DNA from: Subsaxibacter sp. CAU 1640
GTDB taxonomy: Bacteria; Bacteroidota; Bacteroidia; Flavobacteriales; Flavobacteriaceae
Direction of reading: 5' to 3'
Assembly: GCF_023156585.1 (NCBI RefSeq)
Contig: NZ_JALNMI010000005.1
Location: 372,001 to 436,000, forward strand
DNA: 64,000 bases
The notes under the pieces were generated by a model. That model searched no databases. It worked only from the letters and a program-made list of their open reading frames with translations, and was not told where the DNA came from. The position numbers were made by a program, and so were the translations under genes. Shown here piece by piece: positions 41,651 through 49,219 of the stretch; the first letter of the stretch is position 1; each line of letters opens with the position of its first letter.

Positions 41651-44600
41651 ATGAAAAAAGCTTACAAATTCTTTAGGGGGATGATGCTTTTACTGTGTTG
41701 TTTCGGCACTATTTCGGTATTTTCCCAAACCTTTAATGGTACGGGAGGTGCTATACCAGACAATGGTTGCGCAACCCCATCTGAATTTTCTATCACTGTG
41801 AGTGGAGTTGCTTCAGGAGCTTCACTTGTTGATGTAGGAATTAATATTCAGCACTTGTTTACGGGTGATTTGGATATTTATTTAGTGGCTCCCAATGGAG
41901 CTGTATTAGAGCTGTCTACTGATAACGGTGGAGGTGGAGACAACTATGTGGGTACTCATTTTACACCTACTGCCTCTCAAAATATCACGGCCGGCTCTGC
42001 ACCTTTCACTGGTAATTATTTGCCTGAAGGTAACTTCTCTACAGTCGCAGGACAAACTAATGGTTTATGGAAGTTAAGGGTATGTGATGATGACGCTCTT
42101 ATCAGTGGTACAATGGGAGCATGGTCACTGACTTTTGGAGCTCCGCCTCCTCCATCTTACTGTTCTTCTGTACCATCGTCAAATGATGGAGCGGGAATCA
42201 CAAATTTAACTTTAGGTACAACGGCTTTTACTATCCCAGATGTTACTTATCGAGATTTAACAGCATCGCCTGTAACCTTACAGCAAGGTCAAAATGTTAA
42301 TGTTCAAATTAGATTTGCAACTGGTTATACATATGATTCACACATTTGGATTGACTTTAATGACAATTTTACATTTGAAGCTTCTGAACGTGTTTATTCT
42401 GGTACTTCAGCCAGTACCAATCCAACTATTTTAAACGCTTCTTTTCCTTTGTCTGCTACTGCGACAGTAGGCGCACATAGGATGCGTATCGGAACAGCTG
42501 ATAGCGGTCAGGCAACTCCAAACCCTTGTTATAGCGGCACGTATGGTGTTACTATCGATGCTACGGTCAATATAATTGCACCTTTGTGTACAAGTGCCAC
42601 TGTTGGTGCTTCCGCATTAAGCCCAGATTGTAGTAACAACCGTTTTTATGTCAATGTGAACGTTACTGCGGTAAATGATGCAACAGGTTTCTCGGATGGT
42701 ACGAACACCTTTCCTATTACGAGTGGTGTAAATCAAGTAGGACCTTTCACTAATGGTTCTTCTTTCACATTGTCAGTAGTTCATGCAGAAGCAGCTTGTA
42801 ACTTTAACGTTGGCTCGTTTTCTTATAATTGTCCACCAGCTAATGATGTTTGTAGTACTGCTGCTCAAGTTACTTGTGGCTCAAGTGTGTCTGGTTCTAC
42901 TCAATATGCAAATAATGAAACTTCCATTCCTTTCTGTGGTGCTTCATCAACAACAGCTAAAGGCGTTTGGTATACAATGGAAGGTACTGGGGGAGATATT
43001 GTTGTTTCCACAGCGGGCTCTGCTTATGACACAAAATTATTTGTTTATGATGGAAGTTGTGGAGCATTAAATTGCGTTGGGGGTAATGACGATGTAGCTA
43101 CTGGAATATTGTACTCGGAGGTAACATTTGAATCTGTTGCGGGTCAAAGATATTACATTTATGTAACTGGTTTTAGTTCTGCAAATGGTAACTATAATCT
43201 ATCTGTAAACTGTGTTTGTGAAGCTGAATTTAATGATGATTGTGCAACAGTTTATAGTGGTTATGCACCTTCTTCATCAACTACTTTAACTGCGGTTGGA
43301 CAATTCGGTATAGCTCCTTACACTTATGCTTTGAGTGATGGGCAATCCAACAATACAGGTGTCTTTACAGTATCTCCTACAGCTACAACGACATATGAAG
43401 TAACCATTACCGATGCTGCAGGTTGTATGTCTACAGCAGAAACTACAGTGGTTGTGGTAGATGTTCAGTGTGCATCCGGTAATGGCAACAATGAGGCTAA
43501 AGTTACTATATGTCATGGCGGCAATGAAATTTGCGTATCACCAAATGCAGTGCAAGCGCATTTAAATCATGGTGATGCATTAGGAAGTTGTGGAACTCCA
43601 ACTTGTGAAACTACACCGCTGTGTGATGCTCAATTAAAAGTTCCTGCTCCTGGCGCCACTAATGTCAGTACGGATGTTGTGCTTGCATGGGGTGCAGCAA
43701 CTGGTTATGTTAATGGTTATTATCTTTCTATAGGTACAACGCCTGGAGGTACTGACATACTAAATAATCTAGATGTCGGAAATACTTTAACATATGATCC
43801 TGAATTAGAATTTGGTACGGTTTATTATGTAACTGTGACAGCTTATAATAATAATGGAAATGCGGTAGATGGTTGTCAAGAATCAAGTTTTACAACAGAG
43901 CAATCTCCTTGGTGTGCATCTGCGACAGAGATAGCTTGCGGCGATACTGTTAATGGTAATGTTTTTGACGGTATGGTAAACGAGTATTTATCAGCTTGTG
44001 GCCCTACTATAAATGATATGCCTGGTGTTTGGTATAAAGTTCAGGGTACTGGATATAGTATAATTGCAAGTACCTGTGAAGGGACTAATTTTGACACAGT
44101 AATAGCTGTTTTTTCTGGGGATTGTGGGTCTATATCATGTTATGCTAATGATGATGATTCATGTGACGGTGGTGTTGGAAGCACCCTTGCTTCTGAAGTT
44201 GAATTTGAGACTCAATTAGGTTCGACATATTATATCTTTGTCACACCTTTCTCCAGTTTTACTTCTAACCCTGGACCATTTACACTATCATTAACATGTG
44301 CTGGTCCTCCACCACCAAATCAAGCCTGTTTGGATGCAGTAGGGATTTCTTGTGGGCAGTCTACAACAGGTAGCACGGTTGGATATGAGATCAATGATTT
44401 TGATACTTGTGTAACTTCTCTTAACACTGCGCCAGGCAGATTTTATAAAGTTGAAGGTACAGGTAGCGATATTACTGTAAATACTTGTGGCTCTAGTTAT
44501 GATACCAAATTAGGTATATTTAGAGGCGATTGTGCTGGTTTGATTTGTGTAGCAGGCAATGATGACGCTCCTTCAAGTGCTTACTGCGGAGGTAGTTTTA

Positions 44601-44983
44601 CAACGCAATCTTCAGTGACATTCTCTTCGCAAGCAGGAACAGTTTACTACATATATGTGACGGGTTACTCTTCAAATGCAGGAAATTTTGTTCTTAATGT
44701 TAATTGCGGTGCTCCTCGTGTTGCTGATCCATTGGCTTGGACAATGTATCCAAACCCTGCAACTAGAGGTGAAGTTCAATTGGATTTGACAAGTTACTTG
44801 AACCAAGATTTGGGCATCCAATTGATGGACTTCTCTGGTAAAGTGTTGAGTAATGAGTCTATCATGAATCTTCAAAACCCACGTTACAACATTAAAACAG
44901 GAAACATGTCTAATGGTATGTATTTCGTGCGTATTGCAAATGAAAATGGTGTATCCACCAAAAAATTGATTATTGCTAATTAG
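41651..44983 (+). CDS. Mosaic T9SS surface protein (P-domain, GEVED, three PPC-like repeats)
   Basis: A 1110-residue secreted protein. Signal peptide to about residue 25 (ends SVFSQ). In order: a proprotein-convertase P-domain (about 27-170, LFTGDLDIYLVAPNG); a GEVED domain (about 192-310, SHIWIDFNDNFTFEASER); a PPC-like domain (about 397-520, DTKLFVYDGSCGALNC); an SprB-like stretch (about 530-600); and a Cys/His motif KVTICHGGNEICVS with AVQAHLNHGD (about 617-650). Next come a fibronectin III-like domain (about 660-750), two more PPC-like repeats (755-883 and 890-1019) and a type A sorting tail (MYPNPATRGEVQLDL ... KLIIAN). No catalytic domain is seen. Adhesion or a scaffold role is likely. 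A terminator follows. Confidence 0.88.
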   Translation: MKKAYKFFRGMMLLLCCFGTISVFSQTFNGTGGAIPDNGCATPSEFSITVSGVASGASLVDVGINIQHLFTGDLDIYLVAPNGAVLELSTDNGGGGDNYVGTHFTPTASQNITAGSAPFTGNYLPEGNFSTVAGQTNGLWKLRVCDDDALISGTMGAWSLTFGAPPPPSYCSSVPSSNDGAGITNLTLGTTAFTIPDVTYRDLTASPVTLQQGQNVNVQIRFATGYTYDSHIWIDFNDNFTFEASERVYSGTSASTNPTILNASFPLSATATVGAHRMRIGTADSGQATPNPCYSGTYGVTIDATVNIIAPLCTSATVGASALSPDCSNNRFYVNVNVTAVNDATGFSDGTNTFPITSGVNQVGPFTNGSSFTLSVVHAEAACNFNVGSFSYNCPPANDVCSTAAQVTCGSSVSGSTQYANNETSIPFCGASSTTAKGVWYTMEGTGGDIVVSTAGSAYDTKLFVYDGSCGALNCVGGNDDVATGILYSEVTFESVAGQRYYIYVTGFSSANGNYNLSVNCVCEAEFNDDCATVYSGYAPSSSTTLTAVGQFGIAPYTYALSDGQSNNTGVFTVSPTATTTYEVTITDAAGCMSTAETTVVVVDVQCASGNGNNEAKVTICHGGNEICVSPNAVQAHLNHGDALGSCGTPTCETTPLCDAQLKVPAPGATNVSTDVVLAWGAATGYVNGYYLSIGTTPGGTDILNNLDVGNTLTYDPELEFGTVYYVTVTAYNNNGNAVDGCQESSFTTEQSPWCASATEIACGDTVNGNVFDGMVNEYLSACGPTINDMPGVWYKVQGTGYSIIASTCEGTNFDTVIAVFSGDCGSISCYANDDDSCDGGVGSTLASEVEFETQLGSTYYIFVTPFSSFTSNPGPFTLSLTCAGPPPPNQACLDAVGISCGQSTTGSTVGYEINDFDTCVTSLNTAPGRFYKVEGTGSDITVNTCGSSYDTKLGIFRGDCAGLICVAGNDDAPSSAYCGGSFTTQSSVTFSSQAGTVYYIYVTGYSSNAGNFVLNVNCGAPRVADPLAWTMYPNPATRGEVQLDLTSYLNQDLGIQLMDFSGKVLSNESIMNLQNPRYNIKTGNMSNGMYFVRIANENGVSTKKLIIAN

Positions 44984-45000
44984 ATTAAAATAATTAATTA

Positions 45001-45032
45001 AAACCCAGCAGTTTTTGCTGGGTTTTTTTATT
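45001..45032 (+). terminator. Intrinsic terminator of the mosaic T9SS gene
   Basis: AAACCCAGCA (45001-45010) and TGCTGGGTTT (45016-45025) form a perfect 10-bp stem with loop GTTTT, followed by T residues. It lies 17 bp past the stop. Confidence 0.9.
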
Positions 45033-45053
45033 TAGTCTTTTACAATTATGCAT

Positions 45054-45088
45054 AAAAAAAGCCTGCAAAATAATTTTGCAGGCTTTTT
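45054..45088. terminator. Bidirectional terminator of the cold-shock gene
   Basis: GCCTGCAAAAT and ATTTTGCAGGC (45061-45083) form a long hairpin with a very small loop, flanked by seven A on the left and five T on the right. It stops the cold-shock gene on the - strand (stop at 45117) and also backs up the terminator at 45001. Confidence 0.85.
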
Positions 45089-45116
45089 GATTTTTAAAAA
45101 AATTAATGCGTATATG

Positions 45117-45308
45117 TTAAATTACTTTTACGTTTACTGCGTTTAATCCTTTTTTTCCTTCTTTAAGTTCGAATTCGACTTCATCTCCTTGACGAATTTC
45201 ATCAATCAATCCAGAAATGTGTACAAAATGTTCCTTTTTAGAACCTTCTTCAACGATAAAACCAAAACCTTTAGTTTCGTTGAAAAACTTTACTGTGCCT
45301 TTGCCCAT
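45117..45308 (-). CDS. Cold-shock domain protein (CspA family)
   Basis: A 63-residue single-stranded nucleic acid-binding protein with an OB fold. RNP1 is GFGFIV (KGFGFIVEEG) and RNP2 is HFVHIS (EHFVHISGL). GKGTVKFFNETKG is the family start, and EFELKEGKKGLNAVNV is the last strand pair. It is a normal length for Csp proteins and acts as an RNA chaperone. It is monocistronic, with a promoter-like pair upstream and a 39-nt leader before the ATG. Confidence 0.95.
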   Translation of the reverse strand: MGKGTVKFFNETKGFGFIVEEGSKKEHFVHISGLIDEIRQGDEVEFELKEGKKGLNAVNVKVI

Positions 45309-45347
45309 TGTAATGATAAGTTGTTAAATTAATTATAGAATCTTAAG

Positions 45348-45374
45348 CAAATATAACTCCATAAAAATTAACAA
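45348..45374 (-). promoter_or_regulatory. Putative promoter of the cold-shock gene
   Basis: On the - strand, TTG (45374-45372), a 16-bp spacer and TATATTTG (45355-45348) resemble the phylum's -33/-7 pair, though the spacer is 3 bp shorter than the usual 19. The -7 box fits exactly. It gives a leader of roughly 30-35 nt. Confidence 0.5.
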
Positions 45375-45407
45375 TATATTATTTTGATGAATTTATTTTA
45401 AACTGGT

Positions 45408-45704
45408 TTAGCGAAGTACTAATTTTTTAATGACGTCCTTACCAATAGATTCATTCAGCATAGAAATAATTTTTTCTTTTCCATAGCTCAATTCTTCCCG
45501 AAGTACACTTGAGCTCAACTGAACATACAGGGTGTCGCGTTCCAATTGAACAGCTGTAGTGTAATTATTTACACCATTTCCCATCATTTTGGCCCAAGCA
45601 TCTTGCACGTTCACTTTGTCCAAACCGTTTTGAAGCCGATTGGCATCAACAAATTCTTTGATAATATCGCTGATAGGTAAGTGGTCGTTATTTCTTTTTG
45701 CCAT
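45408..45704 (-). CDS. DUF721 protein (DciA-like)
   Basis: A 98-residue protein of the DUF721 family. VNVQDAWAKMMGNGVNNYTT is the W-containing core, then LYVQLSSSVLREELSYGKEK and NESIGKDVIKKLVLR as the terminal strand and helix. In other bacteria DUF721 proteins (DciA) load the replicative helicase DnaB. That role fits here because recF lies two genes upstream in the same run, but it is inference. Its start overlaps the stop of the lipoprotein gene by 1 bp. Confidence 0.87.
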   Translation of the reverse strand: MAKRNNDHLPISDIIKEFVDANRLQNGLDKVNVQDAWAKMMGNGVNNYTTAVQLERDTLYVQLSSSVLREELSYGKEKIISMLNESIGKDVIKKLVLR

Positions 45705-46120
45705 TAGTTAAGTTCTAAAGGTTCGTATCTTTTGTAGGTATAACGTAATTTTGCCTGATTTTGTATTACTATTTGGTCTTCGGAAACATCGAGGATAGTC
45801 TCTTTCCATTTGGAATACGGCGTGGAGTAGTAGATATTCAAACTGTCGTTTTCAATCTTAATTTGTAGCGCTTCGGCATTTTCTGATGTGGAAAACGTTC
45901 CGTCAAAATTAGGCTTCATTTTCTTTCTAAAGCCAATCAAACTGTCATTCACTTCAAAAAAATCGATAGTCTCACTAAAGGTATATTCTCGCTTCGAACA
46001 GTCAGCAAGTGTTACTTCCTTGATTTCCCAATAACCATTCATATAGCTTATATTGTCTTCAAGATTATCAGCACACCCAAAAACTACCATCAATAACAAA
46101 AGGGCAATTATTTTTTTCAA
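45704..46120 (-). CDS. Lipoprotein, unrecognised, lipocalin-like pattern
   Basis: A 138-residue lipoprotein. The signal is [15 protein letters not shown] with lipobox VFGC (Cys 16). The mature part has [20 protein letters not shown], then strands ending [13 protein letters not shown]. This pattern recalls small lipocalin-like proteins but I cannot name the family. It overlaps recF by 4 bp and DUF721 by 1 bp. Being locked between two DNA-replication genes by overlaps is odd for a lipoprotein and may be only a matter of shared promoter. Confidence 0.8.
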   Translation of the reverse strand: MKKIIALLLLMVVFGCADNLEDNISYMNGYWEIKEVTLADCSKREYTFSETIDFFEVNDSLIGFRKKMKPNFDGTFSTSENAEALQIKIENDSLNIYYSTPYSKWKETILDVSEDQIVIQNQAKLRYTYKRYEPLELN

Positions 46121-47196
46121 AGTTTGAATATTTTATAGGATTGATGAATCTGCTTTACCACATCTTCTGTACGTTCTGCGTGCGTGTCGCTGATAAACAA
46201 TTGCCCAAAATGCTCATTATCTACCAGTTCAATGATTTGCGCCACACGGTTTTCATCCAATTTATCAAAAATATCATCCAAAAGCAAAATAGGAGGAACT
46301 CCACTTTGCTGTTTGATAAAGTCAAATTGTGCCAATTTCAAGGCTACTAAAAACGATTTTTGTTGTCCTTGACTTCCAAATTTCTTGATAGGGAATTCTT
46401 CAATTTCAAAATTCAAATCATCTTTATGTATGCCGACACTTGTGTATTGTAATGCTTTGTCTTTATTGATGTTTTCTTTCAGAAGATCATTTAATTCACC
46501 ATCAAACAAATCACTTTTATAACTCAAGTTAACCACTTCATTTTTATTGCTGATGGCGTTGTATCTCGATTTAAAAATAGGAATGAAGGTTTCCAAAAAA
46601 TCATTTCTGGTCTTGAAAATTTCGGTTCCGTAGGTGTGCAACTGTTCATTATAAACCTGAAGCGTCTGCGCATTGAACGTATTGTTTAGAGCAAAATATT
46701 TTAAAAGTGCGTTGCGCTGCGCCAATACTTTATTGTAATTGATAAGGTTGTTGAGGTACTGTTTGTCGCTTTGCGAAATGACACTGTCAATAAATTTTCG
46801 TCTCGTTTCACTTCCTTCAATAATTAAATCTCTATCAGAAGGAGAAATGATTACCAACGGAATAAAACCGATATGGTCGCTAAATTTCTCGTAAGGCTTT
46901 CCGTTGCGTTTGATAAGTTTTTTCTGCCCTTTTTTAAGAGAAACGATGATTTTTTCGACGCGCTCTTCTTTTTCAAAAACACCATCAATCACAAAAAAAT
47001 CTTCATTGTGTTTGATGTTTTGTGTTGCAACTGGATTAAAATAACTTTTTCCAAAGGCTAGATGGTAAATGGCATCCAACACATTGGTTTTTCCCACACC
47101 ATTGGCACCAACAAGACAGTTGATTTTTGAATCAAACTTAAAGGATTGGCTCTCAAAATTCTTATAATTGACCAATGAAAGCGTATTTAAAACCAT
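46117..47196 (-). CDS. recF: DNA replication/repair protein RecF
   Basis: A 359-residue SMC-like ATPase that helps load RecA at gaps. Walker A is GANGVGKTN (about residue 33). The signature motif region is [18 protein letters not shown]. Walker B is [16 protein letters not shown], and the D-loop/His switch is [13 protein letters not shown]. At 359 residues it has family length. I start at the ATG at 47196 ([16 protein letters not shown]), which matches the usual RecF N-terminus. The open frame runs on upstream to 47406 with hydrophobic residues, but that part overlaps the divergent promoter region and is not expected in RecF. It leads the unit recF-lipoprotein-DUF721. Confidence 0.95.
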   Translation of the reverse strand: MVLNTLSLVNYKNFESQSFKFDSKINCLVGANGVGKTNVLDAIYHLAFGKSYFNPVATQNIKHNEDFFVIDGVFEKEERVEKIIVSLKKGQKKLIKRNGKPYEKFSDHIGFIPLVIISPSDRDLIIEGSETRRKFIDSVISQSDKQYLNNLINYNKVLAQRNALLKYFALNNTFNAQTLQVYNEQLHTYGTEIFKTRNDFLETFIPIFKSRYNAISNKNEVVNLSYKSDLFDGELNDLLKENINKDKALQYTSVGIHKDDLNFEIEEFPIKKFGSQGQQKSFLVALKLAQFDFIKQQSGVPPILLLDDIFDKLDENRVAQIIELVDNEHFGQLFISDTHAERTEDVVKQIHQSYKIFKL

Positions 47197-47301
47197 AGAA
47201 AATGAATCTGACGAAGATGTGTTATTGACTTTTACGTAAAAAGAACTGCAAATTATTGAAAAATAACAAATAATTTGCCTTTTAAATACCAATAAAAATT
47301 T

Positions 47302-47309
47302 TATTTTTG
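47302..47309 (+). promoter_or_regulatory. Putative -7 element of the TPR membrane gene
   Basis: TATTTTTG matches TAnnTTTG and ends 21 nt before the ATG at 47331. A TTTG lies 24 bp upstream of it, somewhat beyond the typical spacing. Confidence 0.4.
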
Positions 47310-47330
47310 CGGCGCACAAAATGAGAATAC

Positions 47331-48095
47331 ATGGCAACTTATAAGAAGAGAGGTTACAAACCAAAAACCAAAGAAGAAAAAGAAGAAGTTTTAGAACAAC
47401 ACTCAACTACTGCTGAAGTTTTCAACACGTTAGATGACAAAGCTTCAAAAACTGAAGAGTGGGCGGTTAGAAATCAAAACTACATCATGATTGCTGTAGG
47501 AGCCATAGCTGTTGTAGTTTTGGGGTATTTGGGTTATAACAAATTTGTGGCAGAGCCAAAAGCAAGTGAGGCCATGAATGAAATGTTTCAAGCACAAAAG
47601 TATTTTGACCAAGCTGTGAATGGTACTGCAAAAGATTCTTTATACACGTTGGCATTAAATGGTGGTGAAGGAAAGTTTGGCTTTTTGGATATTACAAATG
47701 AATATAGTGGAACTCCAGCGGCAAATTTGGCAAATTACTATGCAGGTATGGCTTATTTGAATCTTAAGGATTATAAAAATGCTATAAAATATTTAAGTGA
47801 GTTTTCAAGTGATGATGTGATGTTAGGACCGATTGCTAAAGGTGGTATTGGAGATGCGTTTGTGCAATTGAATCAGCCAGAAGATGCTTTAGGATATTAT
47901 GAAGAGGCTGCAAATATGAACACCAATGACTACACGACACCTATGTATTTATTTAAAGCTGCAAACGTGGCAATGAAATTGGGCAAGACAGAAAAGGCAT
48001 TGGAAAACTATAAAAGAATCAAAGATGAATTCTCTACTTCTAGTGAAGCGTCAAACATCGATGTGTTTATAGGAAGAGCAGAGGCAAGCTTATAA
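47331..48095 (+). CDS. Membrane-anchored TPR protein (YfgM-like)
   Basis: A 254-residue protein. A charged cytoplasmic start ([20 protein letters not shown]) is followed by one membrane helix ([19 protein letters not shown], about residues 52-70) and then TPR units ([60 protein letters not shown]). This layout resembles YfgM/Anc-type TPR proteins found near outer-membrane assembly or the Sec translocon. The function here is unproven. The ribH start follows 1 bp after its stop, so the two are co-transcribed. Confidence 0.9.
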   Translation: MATYKKRGYKPKTKEEKEEVLEQHSTTAEVFNTLDDKASKTEEWAVRNQNYIMIAVGAIAVVVLGYLGYNKFVAEPKASEAMNEMFQAQKYFDQAVNGTAKDSLYTLALNGGEGKFGFLDITNEYSGTPAANLANYYAGMAYLNLKDYKNAIKYLSEFSSDDVMLGPIAKGGIGDAFVQLNQPEDALGYYEEAANMNTNDYTTPMYLFKAANVAMKLGKTEKALENYKRIKDEFSTSSEASNIDVFIGRAEASL

Positions 48096-48096
48096 G

Positions 48097-48579
48097 ATGG
48101 CTACAAAAAATCAAAATTTATCGTCTTACGATAAAGCTACAATCCCAAATGCGAAGGACTTTCGGTTTGGGATTGTTGTTTCAGAGTGGAACAGTAATAT
48201 TACCGATAATCTTTTTAAAGGTGCTTTTGATACCTTGATAGAACATGGCGTTCAAAAGGATAACATTTTGCATTGGAGTGTTCCAGGGAGCTATGAGCTT
48301 ATCTATGGAAGTAAAAAAATGCAGTATAAGGTTGATTGTGTCATTGCCATAGGAAGTGTCATCCAAGGCGATACCAAACATTTTGATTTTGTTTGTGAAG
48401 CCGTCTCTCAAGGCATCAAAGATTTAAACGTCCTGCACGATACACCTGTAATTTTTTGTGTATTGACAGATAACACCATGCAGCAAGCTATTGACCGTTC
48501 TGGTGGTACGCATGGTAACAAAGGTGTTGAAGCTGCAGTTGCGGCCATCAAAATGGCTACGCTTCGTAAGAATTCTTAA
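48097..48579 (+). CDS. ribH: 6,7-dimethyl-8-ribityllumazine synthase
   Basis: The penultimate enzyme of riboflavin synthesis; it joins 5-amino-6-ribitylaminouracil and dihydroxybutanone phosphate. At 160 residues it is normal. FRFGIVVSEWNSNITDNLFK is the first substrate loop. WSVPGSYELIYGSKKM is the second. VIAIGSVIQGDTKHFDFVCE carries the catalytic His (GDTKHFDF), then PVIFCVLTDNTMQQAIDRSG. Neighbours are two small membrane proteins; no other rib gene is in the window. Confidence 0.96.
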   Translation: MATKNQNLSSYDKATIPNAKDFRFGIVVSEWNSNITDNLFKGAFDTLIEHGVQKDNILHWSVPGSYELIYGSKKMQYKVDCVIAIGSVIQGDTKHFDFVCEAVSQGIKDLNVLHDTPVIFCVLTDNTMQQAIDRSGGTHGNKGVEAAVAAIKMATLRKNS

Positions 48580-48713
48580 TTTTAGTCTACAGTCGTCAAT
48601 CTACACCATCCTGTCATTCGACTTCGGTCTTTCTTTGTTAACAATTTTTAGGAGTTCAAAGATGGGTTTTTCCTTGTATTTTAAGTAAATTTGAGAAGTT
48701 TAAGATTTTATTA

Positions 48714-48935
48714 GTGAGTCTATTCAAACAGCACAGAAATAAACGTTTCAGTTATACGCCTAAACATCTTAAAGATGAGGACATTCAAATTAGGCAACAG
48801 TTGCAAACCAATAGACAAAAAACCAAACATCTGTCAAAATATCGCAGTAAATCATCATCTTCATTGTTGTTGTGGCTGCTTATTTTGGGTATGATAGTTG
48901 TGTTATGGTTTGTGTTAGACAACTATAAAAATTAG
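48714..48935 (+). CDS. Small single-span membrane protein, paralogue A
   Basis: A 73-residue protein starting at GTG. A basic N-terminus (SLFKQHRNKRFSYTPKHLKD) precedes one hydrophobic helix (LLLWLLILGMIVVLWFVLDN). It is a clear paralogue of the next gene: both share the pattern F-K-x3-NK-x-FSYTP-x5-E. Flavobacterial relatives of the second gene are often labelled riboflavin synthase subunit beta, seemingly by proximity to ribH. Neither protein has enzyme motifs. The function is unknown. It lies between ribH and mutL. Confidence 0.7.
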   Translation: MSLFKQHRNKRFSYTPKHLKDEDIQIRQQLQTNRQKTKHLSKYRSKSSSSLLLWLLILGMIVVLWFVLDNYKN

Positions 48936-48940
48936 AAATC

Positions 48941-49219
48941 ATGGGAATTTTCAAAACACGCGCCAACAAAAAATTTAGTTATACACCACGTTATTTTGAA
49001 GGAGAAGGTAATCCTTATGAAATAAAGCATAAGTTTGATGACTTCAGAAAGACTGTTGGAAAGACAAATCTTAAAGGGAAGTTTAACAATGCGATGGATG
49101 ATTATAAAAACCAAGATCCTACGGTCAATCGTCGAATATTTATCATTGCTGGTGTTTTGATTTTAATTTTTCTGTTGATTATCGGTTTTGATTTGTCAAT
49201 TTTCTTTCCAAAAGGCTAA
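48941..49219 (+). CDS. Small single-span membrane protein, paralogue B
   Basis: A 92-residue protein, 5 bp after its paralogue. It starts GIFKTRANKKFSYTPRYFEG, has a charged middle (EIKHKFDDFRKTVGKTNLKG) and ends with a membrane helix (RIFIIAGVLILIFLLIIGFD) and SIFFPKG. Its stop shares one base with the mutL start, so translation is coupled to mutL. It may be a small inner-membrane protein of unknown role; the riboflavin synthase label given to relatives looks wrong. Confidence 0.82.
   Translation: MGIFKTRANKKFSYTPRYFEGEGNPYEIKHKFDDFRKTVGKTNLKGKFNNAMDDYKNQDPTVNRRIFIIAGVLILIFLLIIGFDLSIFFPKG

Noticed and set aside
46117-47406. Extended RecF frame with a hydrophobic N-terminus resembling a signal peptide
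   Set aside because: The extra 70 residues precede the standard RecF start ([14 protein letters not shown]) and overlap the divergent promoter of the TPR membrane gene. RecF is cytosolic.
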